NCBI GenBank assembly: GCA_903821715.1
Contig: CAIJMB010000152.1
Span: 1-9,792 of the forward strand
Reading direction: 5' to 3'
Length of the DNA stretch: 9,792 nt
DNA from: an uncultured Flavobacteriales bacterium
Lineage (GTDB): Bacteria > Bacteroidota > Bacteroidia > Flavobacteriales > Schleiferiaceae
Under the pieces are notes generated by a model that worked only from the letters and a program-made list of their open reading frames with translations, was not told the DNA's origin and searched no databases. The translations under genes were made by a program, and so were the position numbers. This document shows, piece by piece, positions 1 to 7,954 of this stretch (positions within the stretch are counted from its first letter, which is position 1; the number at the start of each line of letters is the position of its first letter).

Positions 1-2643
<2,643 letters not shown>

Positions 2644-2671
2644 GGCGGGCGGAATTTGGGGTTTGAGCGAG

Positions 2672-2679
2672 CAAAATTA
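2672..2679 (-). promoter_or_regulatory. Bacteroidota -7 promoter element for gcvP
   Basis: Read on the minus strand, the bases are TAATTTTG, an exact match to the Bacteroidota -7 consensus TAnnTTTG. They sit 28 nt upstream of the gcvP ATG, which predicts a 5' UTR of roughly 20-25 nt. I could not find a convincing -33 TTG/TTTG element at the usual distance. Known: this consensus is that of the primary sigma factor in Bacteroides and Flavobacterium. Inferred: that it is used here. Confidence 0.55.
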
Positions 2680-2693
2680 CTTACGCTATAACC

Positions 2694-2701
2694 TACCTTG
2701 C
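2694..2701 (+). promoter_or_regulatory. Probable -7 promoter element for kynU-kmo
   Basis: TACCTTGC resembles TAnnTTTG with one T missing and lies 19 nt before the kynU ATG. It points away from the gcvP -7 box, with 14 bp between the two boxes. An ATG two bases after it (2704) would start a six-codon reading frame at or near the 5' end of the transcript. No clear -33 element is visible. Confidence 0.4.
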
Positions 2702-2703
2702 GC

Positions 2704-2724
2704 ATGCTTGTTCAGCCCTTATGA
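2704..2724 (+). CDS. Possible six-codon leader ORF overlapping the kynU start
   Basis: The frame reads ATG CTT GTT CAG CCC TTA TGA (MLVQPL). It begins directly after the -7-like box, and its TGA overlaps the kynU ATG in an ATGA arrangement. It would be translated from the very 5' end of the mRNA and could deliver ribosomes to kynU by termination-reinitiation, since kynU itself has no Shine-Dalgarno sequence. It contains no Trp codon, so classic tryptophan attenuation is not suggested. A frame this short can easily arise by chance, so the call is tentative. Confidence 0.2.
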   Translation: MLVQPL

Positions 2725-3983
2725 ACCGTTTTATCAGCACTTCCGAAGCGGCACGTCTCGATGCCGCCGATTCCCTTGCTTCACTGCGGGCGGAATTCCA
2801 CCTCCCAACTCTCGACGGTGAAGAGGTTATCTACTTGACTGGCAACTCATTAGGTCTTCAGCCCCGCGGTGTCGAATCGGCCCTCAAAACCGAACTTGAG
2901 AGCTGGCGTACCTATGGCGTCGAAGCCCATTTTCACGGCCCCAATCCATGGATGCCCTACCACGAGCGGCTGACCGATTCGCTGGCCCGATTGGCCGGCG
3001 CCAAGCCGTCTGAGGTCGTCGCCATGGGTTCGCTCACCGGCAACATCCACACCCTGCTCGCTTCGTTTTACCATCCCACGACCGAGCGTCCGCTGCTGAT
3101 GTGCGAGGCGAAGGCATTCCCTTCGGACCAGTACGCCCTCGCCAGCCAAGCGCAGTGGCACGCGCACGGCGAGCTTTTTGAAATACGCGGAACCGATCCC
3201 GAAGGCGCCCCCACCCCCGACGAGGTCCTCAAGGCCATCGCTGAGCATGGTCGTCGCGGAGCTACCCTTTTATTGGGCGGAGTTCACTACTTCACCGGGC
3301 GCGCCTACCCCATTGCCGAGATCACGGCGGCCGCCCAGGCCCAGGGAATGCTCGTCGGCTGGGACTTGGCCCACGCGATGGGTAATGTTCCGCTCAAGCT
3401 TCACGACTGGGGCGTCGACTTTGCCGCATGGTGCTCGTACAAGTACCTGAACTCCAGCCCTGGCGGCGTAGCCGGGCTGTACGTCCACGAACGCCACCAC
3501 GGCCCCGAAACCTTTCGCCTCGCCGGATGGTGGGGCCACGACAAGGCCAGCCGGTTTAAGATGCCACCTGAATTTGTTCCAGAACGCAGCGCCGAATCCT
3601 GGCAGTGGTCCAACGCGCCTGTGCTCGGGATGGCCGCCCAGCGTGCCGCGCTCGACGTATTTGACCGGGCCGACCTCGACGCCTACCGCGCCAAGTCGCT
3701 GGCGATGACCGATGTGCTCCTGGGGCTGCTCGACCACGTGGCGGCGCAGACCGGACAAGAAATCAAGGTTCTCACTCCCCGCGAGCCAGAGCACCGCGGT
3801 TCGCAAGTTTCGGTGCAGTTTGTGGGGCGCGACCGCAGATTCTTTGACTACCTCGTCTCCCGCGGGGTCTACGCCGACTGGCGCGAGCCGGGTACTGTGC
3901 GCATGGCTGTGGCTCCGCTTTATTCATCCTACCGCGACTTGGCCCGTCTAGAGGTCTTGCTCGCCGAATCCTTAACGCAGTAA
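2721..3983 (+). CDS. kynU: Kynureninase (L-kynurenine hydrolase)
   Basis: This PLP enzyme cleaves kynurenine to anthranilate plus alanine, or 3-hydroxykynurenine to 3-hydroxyanthranilate plus alanine. The 420 residues match the usual family length (about 405-465). Visible motifs are GNSLGLQP (41-48) near the N-terminus, GWDLAHAMGN with PLP-contacting D215 and H218, CSYKYLNSSPGG with Tyr240 and the Schiff-base Lys241, GWWGHD, and a C-terminal RGSQVS segment. The Asp-to-Lys spacing of 26 residues equals that in the human enzyme (D250/K276). The stop TAA is followed after 2 nt by kmo, so the two genes form an operon and most likely act in sequence on 3-hydroxykynurenine. The start at 2721 is supported by the alignable N-terminus and by the promoter-like box just upstream. 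No upstream in-frame start is needed. Confidence 0.96.
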   Translation: MNRFISTSEAARLDAADSLASLRAEFHLPTLDGEEVIYLTGNSLGLQPRGVESALKTELESWRTYGVEAHFHGPNPWMPYHERLTDSLARLAGAKPSEVVAMGSLTGNIHTLLASFYHPTTERPLLMCEAKAFPSDQYALASQAQWHAHGELFEIRGTDPEGAPTPDEVLKAIAEHGRRGATLLLGGVHYFTGRAYPIAEITAAAQAQGMLVGWDLAHAMGNVPLKLHDWGVDFAAWCSYKYLNSSPGGVAGLYVHERHHGPETFRLAGWWGHDKASRFKMPPEFVPERSAESWQWSNAPVLGMAAQRAALDVFDRADLDAYRAKSLAMTDVLLGLLDHVAAQTGQEIKVLTPREPEHRGSQVSVQFVGRDRRFFDYLVSRGVYADWREPGTVRMAVAPLYSSYRDLARLEVLLAESLTQ

Positions 3984-3985
3984 CT

Positions 3986-5338
3986 ATGTCAAAGCACGCC
4001 GCCGTTGTCGGATCGGGCCTCGTGGGAAGCCTTTGGACCACCTTTCTCGCCCAGCGCGGGTACCACGTAGATGTGTTTGAACGCCGCGCGGATTCGCGCC
4101 GCGCCGGCTACAAAGGCGGACGCTCTATCAACCTCGCCCTCAGCGACCGCGGCTGGCGCGCCCTTGAGGCGGTGGGTGTGGCTGAGGCCGTGCGCCGCGA
4201 GGCGATTCCGATGTACCGCCGCGTGATGCACGCCATCGACGGCAGCATCACGACCCAGCCCTACGGCGAGAACGGCCAAGCCATTTGGTCGGTTTCGCGG
4301 GGCGGAATCAACATGGCCCTCATGACCGAGGCCGAGAAGCACGCCAACGTGCGCCTGCACTTTGAGCACGACACTGACCTCGACGACGCCCTCGAAGGCC
4401 GAATTCAATGGACCACGCCCGACGGAAAAGGTTCCGGATGCTTTGACGCCGTGTTTTCGACCGACGGAGCCAATTCCGGAATCCGCAAAGCCCTGCAAGC
4501 CGTGGGCGCCATGGAATGGACTGAACAGGTCATTGACCACGGATACAAGGAGTTGCTGATTCCGGCCGGCCCCAACGCCACCTCGCTAATCGAGCGCGAA
4601 GCCCTGCACATCTGGCCGCGCGCCAGCTACATGCTCATCGGCTTACCCAACCCCGACGGAAGCTTCACGATGACCCTTTTCTTCCCGAACGAGGGCCCCG
4701 TGAGCTTCGCCGCGCTCGACACTCCTGAGGCCGCCGAGGTGTTTTTTGCGGAATTTTTTGCCGATGCCCTCGCTCTGATGCCTGACTTCAAAGAGCAGTG
4801 GGCCCAAAACCCCGTGAGCAAGCTCAGCATCGTGCGCAGCTGGCCATGGTCAAAGGGCAAGGTGGTCCTGTTTGGTGATGCGACGCACGCCATTGTTCCG
4901 TTTTATGGACAAGGATTGAATTCCGGATTCGAAGACTGCTTTGAGCTGAATCGCATGATGGACGCCCTGGGCGAGGATCCCGCGACCCTCTTCCCCGCCT
5001 TTGAGGCCGAGCGCAAGCCCAACGCCGACGCCATCGCCGAGCTGGCCCTGCTGAACTTCATCGAAATGCGCGACCTGACCGGCCAGCCCGAGTTTTTGCT
5101 TCGCAAAAAAATTGAGTCTAAGCTACACTCCCAGCGGCCCCATCAGTGGATTCCGCTTTACACTCAGGTGACATTCAGCCACATACCCTACTCAGTGGCC
5201 CTTGAGCGCGGACGCCAAATGGACCGCGTGTTTGCCGAGGTAATGCAGTGGCCCGGAATCGCCGAAAATTGGGATCAGCCGGAGACGTTGGCGAAGATTT
5301 GGGAAGTAGCGGAGCAGCAACTAGTACCTAGTTACTAG
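3986..5338 (+). CDS. kmo: Kynurenine 3-monooxygenase (FAD-dependent hydroxylase)
   Basis: The enzyme hydroxylates L-kynurenine to 3-hydroxykynurenine using NADPH and O2, the committed step toward quinolinate and NAD. It has 450 residues, the usual family size. The FAD-binding Rossmann motif lies at the N-terminus (VVGSGLVGS, residues 7-15) and is followed by ERRADSRR and GGRSINLALSDRG, typical of bacterial and fungal Kmo. The second FAD motif, GDATHAIVPFYGQGLNSGFEDC, carries Asp298. PF-x-GQG(M/L)N-x-GFEDC is specific for Kmo among flavin hydroxylases. The ATG comes 2 nt after the kynU stop, so translational coupling is likely. Its TAG abuts the stop codon of the opposing mlaF gene with no spacer. 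An A7 run around 5105-5111 does not disturb the frame. Genes for tryptophan dioxygenase, formamidase and 3-hydroxyanthranilate dioxygenase are not in the window. Confidence 0.95.
   Translation: MSKHAAVVGSGLVGSLWTTFLAQRGYHVDVFERRADSRRAGYKGGRSINLALSDRGWRALEAVGVAEAVRREAIPMYRRVMHAIDGSITTQPYGENGQAIWSVSRGGINMALMTEAEKHANVRLHFEHDTDLDDALEGRIQWTTPDGKGSGCFDAVFSTDGANSGIRKALQAVGAMEWTEQVIDHGYKELLIPAGPNATSLIEREALHIWPRASYMLIGLPNPDGSFTMTLFFPNEGPVSFAALDTPEAAEVFFAEFFADALALMPDFKEQWAQNPVSKLSIVRSWPWSKGKVVLFGDATHAIVPFYGQGLNSGFEDCFELNRMMDALGEDPATLFPAFEAERKPNADAIAELALLNFIEMRDLTGQPEFLLRKKIESKLHSQRPHQWIPLYTQVTFSHIPYSVALERGRQMDRVFAEVMQWPGIAENWDQPETLAKIWEVAEQQLVPSY
5319..5338. repeat. Overlapping inverted repeats at the kmo/mlaF convergent junction
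   Basis: Two mutually exclusive perfect 6-bp inverted repeats overlap here: AACTAG-TAC-CTAGTT (5319-5333) and CTAGTA-CCTAGT-TACTAG (5321-5338). They contain the last codons and stop of kmo, and the opposing gene's stop codon follows at once. The stems are AT-rich, short and lack a T-tract, so a classic intrinsic terminator is not supported. A weak bidirectional signal or plain coincidence are both possible. Confidence 0.4.
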
Positions 5339-6097
5339 CTACTTAAGCGCTGCCCGCACCTTTTTGAACAGCGCACTGCGAAAGACGTAGTCCACGACTT
5401 CTTGGTCGGTCGAATGAAGGATGTCGGGGCCGGCACCTTCCCAGACTTTGTAGCCGTGGCGCATGAGCACGACGTGGTCGCCAATTTCGAGCACGGAATT
5501 CATATCATGGGTGTTCACCACCGTGGTCATGCCGAAATCGTGCGTAATCTCTTGGATCAGTTGGTCAATTACCACCGACGTCTCGGGATCGAGACCGGAA
5601 TTGGGTTCGTCGCAGAACAAATACTTTGGATTCAGCACAATGGCGCGGGCTATGGCCACGCGCTTTTGCATTCCGCCTGAGAGTTCCGCGGGGTTTTTGG
5701 TGAGGGCCGACTGCGGAATCCGCACGCGGTCCAAGCAAAAGGCCACTCGTTCGTTTTTTTCGGAAGCCGACATCGTCGAAAAGAAGTCGAGCGGAAAACG
5801 TACGTTATCCTCTACACTCAAGCTGGTGAACAGCGCAGATGCTTGAAACACCATGCCCATTTCTTGGCGGAGCACTTTGCGGTCGTGCTCTTTCATGGCG
5901 GTCCAGTCGCGTCCGTCAAGCAGAACCTGCCCTTCATCGGGCTGAATAAGGCCCACGATGGACTTGAGCATGACCGTCTTGCCGGAACCGCTCGAACCAA
6001 TAATGAGGTTGCACTGGCCCGGCTTAAGGTCCATGTCGATGCCCTTGAGGACCTCTTGGTCGCCAAAGGCTTTTTTGATTCCGCGCACCTCGATCAC
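5339..6097 (-). CDS. ABC transporter ATP-binding protein, MlaF-like
   Basis: This is a cytoplasmic ATPase subunit of an MCE/Mla-type transporter that moves phospholipids or other hydrophobic substrates between membranes. In its 252 residues all nucleotide-binding elements are intact: Walker A GSSGSGKT (34-41), Q-loop Gln85 in MVFQASALF, signature LSGGMQKR (139-146), Walker B ending in D163-E164 (YLFCDEP), D-loop GLD (168-170) and H-loop His197. The MQKRVAIARA signature and the N-S-G-L-D-P segment fit the MlaF/Ttg2A branch rather than importers. The start is GTG at 6097, only 3 nt after the stop of the MlaE-like permease, so they are co-transcribed. It is slightly shorter than E. coli MlaF (about 269). 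The C-terminal tail differs in sequence, so contact with an MlaB-like partner cannot be judged. The TAG stop abuts the kmo stop. Confidence 0.9.
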   Translation of the reverse strand: MIEVRGIKKAFGDQEVLKGIDMDLKPGQCNLIIGSSGSGKTVMLKSIVGLIQPDEGQVLLDGRDWTAMKEHDRKVLRQEMGMVFQASALFTSLSVEDNVRFPLDFFSTMSASEKNERVAFCLDRVRIPQSALTKNPAELSGGMQKRVAIARAIVLNPKYLFCDEPNSGLDPETSVVIDQLIQEITHDFGMTTVVNTHDMNSVLEIGDHVVLMRHGYKVWEGAGPDILHSTDQEVVDYVFRSALFKKVRAALK

Positions 6098-6100
6098 CGC

Positions 6101-6847
6101 CTACTGAAGCATGACATCCGTTAGGATGTAGTTAAACAAGATGATGCTGAACGACATCGTAACCACCGCCTTGGTGCTGGCTTTGCCAACCTCGACAGCC
6201 CCGCCTTTGACGTGGTAGCCGTACCAGGCCGAAACCGAACTAATAATAAAGGCAAACACGACCGTTTTGGTCAGCGAATACACGACATAATAGGGCCGGA
6301 ATTCGTCAAAGTAGCCCATCAAGAAGTTGTCGGGATTGACTAGGTGTAGCCAGTCGCCCGCGAGGTAGCCGCCCAGCAGACCCATGAAGATGCTGAAGAT
6401 GACCAGAATCGGAAAGAAGAGTAAACTGGCGCCAATTTTCGGCAGAACCAGGTAGCTGGCGGGGTTAATGCCCATGACCTGAAGGGCGTCCATTTGTTCG
6501 GTGACCCGCATTGTTCCGAGCGACGAAGAGATGTTGGAACCCACCTTGCCCGCAAGAATGAGCGACACAATGGTGGGGGCAAATTCGAGCAAGATGCCCT
6601 CGCGCACCGCGATGCCGATGTACATGTCGGGAATGAAGGGGTCGTCGAGGTTGATCGCCGTCTGAATGGTCAGGACCGCGCCCATGAACAACGAAATGAA
6701 GACGACGAGCGGAATGCTGCTCATGCCGAGCAAATCAACTTCCCTAATAAACGATTTGAAGTACTCGCGCCACGATTCGGGGCGGCGCAGTACGGCTCCG
6801 AGAAAGAGGAAGTAGGAACCGAGTCCGCGTAGAAATCCACTGAGCAT
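6101..6847 (-). CDS. MlaE-like lipid ABC transporter permease
   Basis: This is the inner-membrane permease subunit expected to pair with the adjacent MlaF-like ATPase. It has 248 residues from the ATG at 6847, the normal size for MlaE. It carries about five hydrophobic segments (near residues 44-64, 88-101, 137-160, 195-218 and 226-246). The family core is clear: EFAPTIVSLILAGKVGSNIS followed by GTMRVTEQMDALQVMGINP, whose E-Q-(M/I)-D-A-L motif (from residue 117) contacts the ATPase in MlaE relatives. A TTG three codons upstream (6856) also gives an open frame. That TTG lies inside a perfect -7 box (TACCTTTG), so the ATG 6 nt after the box is the better start and the mRNA is probably leaderless. 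No MCE-domain (MlaD) gene is adjacent. Substrate and direction of transport cannot be read from the sequence. Confidence 0.9.
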   Translation of the reverse strand: MLSGFLRGLGSYFLFLGAVLRRPESWREYFKSFIREVDLLGMSSIPLVVFISLFMGAVLTIQTAINLDDPFIPDMYIGIAVREGILLEFAPTIVSLILAGKVGSNISSSLGTMRVTEQMDALQVMGINPASYLVLPKIGASLLFFPILVIFSIFMGLLGGYLAGDWLHLVNPDNFLMGYFDEFRPYYVVYSLTKTVVFAFIISSVSAWYGYHVKGGAVEVGKASTKAVVTMSFSIILFNYILTDVMLQ

Positions 6848-6853
6848 CGTGTT

Positions 6854-6861
6854 CAAAGGTA
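6854..6861 (-). promoter_or_regulatory. Bacteroidota -7 promoter element for the mlaE-mlaF operon
   Basis: On the minus strand this reads TACCTTTG, an exact TAnnTTTG match, ending 6 nt before the ATG at 6847. Transcription would begin at or within a few nt of the start codon. The box decides the mlaE start because the alternative TTG start is part of it. It is paired back to back with the plus-strand box at 6865-6872. No good -33 element is seen. Confidence 0.6.
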
Positions 6862-6864
6862 CGC

Positions 6865-6872
6865 TACCTTAG
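6865..6872 (+). promoter_or_regulatory. -7 promoter-like element for the small lipoprotein gene
   Basis: TACCTTAG matches TAnnTTTG with one mismatch and lies 4 nt before the ATG at 6877, again predicting a leaderless or nearly leaderless mRNA. With the minus-strand box it forms the perfect inverted repeat AAGGTA-CGC-TACCTT (6856-6870). Confidence 0.45.
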
Positions 6873-6876
6873 GGGC

Positions 6877-6981
6877 ATGAAGCGACGAATTTGGATCTTG
6901 ATGCTCGTGCTGTGTGGCGCCACGGCCGTGGTGTCATGCGGCGCAGGCCGCGACTGCGACTGCCCGAGCTTTCGCAACTAA
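6877..6981 (+). CDS. Very small Cys-rich lipoprotein (34 aa)
   Basis: This short frame encodes a textbook lipoprotein signal: MKRR positive start, hydrophobic stretch IWILMLVLCGATA, then the lipobox VVSC with the acylated cysteine at about residue 20. Only about 15 residues remain after processing, of the form C-G-A-G-R-D-C-D-C-P, then SFRN. No catalytic domain could fit. The C-D-C-P cluster after the lipidated Cys suggests metal binding, disulfide formation or a membrane-anchored structural role, but the function is unknown. I recall similar short lipoproteins ending in a C-(D/N)-C-P-(K/S)-(F/W) pattern in Bacteroidota genomes, which I cannot confirm here. The ATG follows a -7-like box by 4 nt. 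The TAA overlaps the opposing gene's stop codon by 2 nt. Hydrophobic core, lipobox and promoter together make it very likely a real gene. Confidence 0.75.
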   Translation: MKRRIWILMLVLCGATAVVSCGAGRDCDCPSFRN

Positions 6982-7295
6982 TCGAGGGTGATTCCCCACG
7001 CTGCCGTGGCATAGCTGCCCAATAACAGCAGCGGAATTGCCAATTGCCCTGCTGCCACTGCGACGAGTCGGCCAACACGAGGCCACTTCGGCTCGGATCG
7101 CTCGGCAATGAGTAGCGAAACGCTAGTCTGCGCCAACACCATCCAAATGAGTGGCGTGAGGCTGCGTAGCTCATAGTTGGTGAGCCATTCGGTTCCATGT
7201 TCGTAAAGAGTAACCCACGTACATGTAAGAACGGCGTGAATGGGAAGATGAACAAACCCGCGTCGGGCCCAAGCTTGGTTGAGAAGGTGGTTCAT
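6978..7295 (-). CDS. Hypothetical small membrane protein (105 aa)
   Basis: I do not recognise the family. From the ATG at 7295 the product has 105 residues and about three hydrophobic segments: one around residues 16-30 (HAVLTCTWVTLYEHG region), one around 48-64 (PLIWMVLAQTSVSLLIA) and a strong one at 73-95 (RLVAVAAGQLAIPLLLLG and following). It is probably an inner-membrane protein with few soluble parts and no visible catalytic motif. The frame stays open up to a GTG at 7352. That extension would run through the -7-like TATCTTGC box at 7315-7322 and into the start of the opposing sprT-like gene, so the ATG at 7295 is preferred. It is flanked by a convergent lipoprotein gene, stops overlapping by 2 nt, and a divergent SprT-like gene. 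Codon use resembles its neighbours. Coding status is likely but rests on hydrophobicity and packing. Confidence 0.6.
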   Translation of the reverse strand: MNHLLNQAWARRGFVHLPIHAVLTCTWVTLYEHGTEWLTNYELRSLTPLIWMVLAQTSVSLLIAERSEPKWPRVGRLVAVAAGQLAIPLLLLGSYATAAWGITLD

Positions 7296-7314
7296 GGTCT
7301 TTAGGAAGCTGCGG

Positions 7315-7322
7315 GCAAGATA
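7315..7322 (-). promoter_or_regulatory. -7 promoter-like element for the 105-aa membrane protein
   Basis: Minus-strand TATCTTGC fits TAnnTTTG with one T fewer, like the kynU box. It lies 19 nt before the ATG at 7295. It supports that start over the upstream GTG at 7352 and sits back to back, 7 bp apart, with the sprT-like gene's box. Confidence 0.4.
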
Positions 7323-7329
7323 GTTCACG

Positions 7330-7337
7330 TAGTTTTG
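7330..7337 (+). promoter_or_regulatory. Bacteroidota -7 promoter element for the sprT-purK-purE operon
   Basis: TAGTTTTG is an exact match to TAnnTTTG and ends 5 nt before the GTG at 7343. It predicts a transcript beginning at or within a few nt of that start codon. No convincing -33 element was found. Confidence 0.55.
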
Positions 7338-7342
7338 GGGCC

Positions 7343-7954
7343 GTGGAAGCACTCGACCGAAACTGGCGGCGCCTTGCGGGGCGGATTCCGGCTGCTGCAG
7401 AGGCCGACGCCGCGCGCATTGTTCGGGCGTTTCGCGGCGATATTGTACTGACGCCTCCCCGCGCCAGCAAATGGGGTTCGTACCGCTGGCGGTCCGACCT
7501 CGGAGCCAAAATTTTTCTGAACCGCGACCTACAGCCCGAGGCGATGCTCATCACCCTGCTTCACGAGCTGGCGCACGCCCAAGTAAAGGCCTGGGACGGA
7601 TTGGGTTGCGCACCCCACGGGGCGGAATGGCAGAAGCGCTACCGCGAACTACTCGCGCCGTTCATCGCGTTGCCCGAGGTGTTCAGTCCGGCGGTCGCCC
7701 GGGCACTCCAGCGCCAGCTCCACAAGCCCAAAGCTTCGTGCGGAGCTGCGCCCGACCTCCTCCGCGCCCTCAGGGCGGACTCGGACCAGTTGCGCGTGGA
7801 ACACCTTCCTGAGGGAGCCTGGTTCCGCCTCGACAACGGAATGGAGTTTCGCAAAGGACCCAAGCGCCGAACCCGCTTTGCCTGCACCGAGAAAAAAACC
7901 GGCCGTACCTTTGCCGTGCACCCGCTCGCCGAAGCAGTGCGCACCGAAGAATGA
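7343..7954 (+). CDS. SprT-like zinc metalloprotein, Bacteroidota type
   Basis: The 203-residue product has a zinc-protease-like active site, HELAH at 74-78 (His74, Glu75, His78). A third ligand His92 lies in PHGAEW, the SprT/Spartan spacing H-E-x-x-H-(13)-H. The C-terminal half carries features I associate with the Bacteroidota version: PFI-x-LPEVF, KPKAS (near 130), and a basic closing region GMEFRKGPKRRTRFACTEKKTGRTFAVHP in place of a four-Cys zinc ribbon. SprT relatives include eukaryotic Spartan, which degrades DNA-protein crosslinks; bacterial function is poorly defined, so protease activity is inferred. The start is GTG, chosen because a perfect -7 box ends 5 nt upstream and the frame's next residues give the expected N-terminal helix. 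The stop overlaps the purK start as ATGA, so it heads the operon. Confidence 0.88.
   Translation: MEALDRNWRRLAGRIPAAAEADAARIVRAFRGDIVLTPPRASKWGSYRWRSDLGAKIFLNRDLQPEAMLITLLHELAHAQVKAWDGLGCAPHGAEWQKRYRELLAPFIALPEVFSPAVARALQRQLHKPKASCGAAPDLLRALRADSDQLRVEHLPEGAWFRLDNGMEFRKGPKRRTRFACTEKKTGRTFAVHPLAEAVRTEE

Noticed and set aside
2644..2720. Glycine riboswitch upstream of gcvP
   Set aside because: Only 77 bp separate the divergent genes, and the gcvP transcript would have about 20-25 nt of leader, far too short for a glycine aptamer.
3270..3806. 178-codon minus-strand frame within kynU, and similar frames at 2850-3248 and 3989-4540
   Set aside because: They lie antisense to kynU or kmo, whose conserved motifs cover the same bases. 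No promoter or protein-like signature of their own.
5101..5115. A7 run in kmo as a programmed frameshift site
   Set aside because: The frame continues normally to a full-length Kmo C-terminus and no alternative product or stimulatory structure is seen.
6848..6856. TTG at 6856 as the mlaE start
   Set aside because: It is part of the exact -7 box TACCTTTG, so it would probably not be transcribed; ATG 6847 lies at the right distance.
6982..7010. GGG...CCCC hairpin after the lipoprotein stop as an intrinsic terminator
   Set aside because: The stem is at most 3-4 bp, without a T-tract, and lies inside the opposing coding sequence.
7296..7352. GTG at 7352 as the start of the 105-aa membrane protein (124-aa version)
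   Set aside because: The extension overlaps the divergent sprT-like start and runs through both promoter boxes, and it adds no membrane segment or motif.
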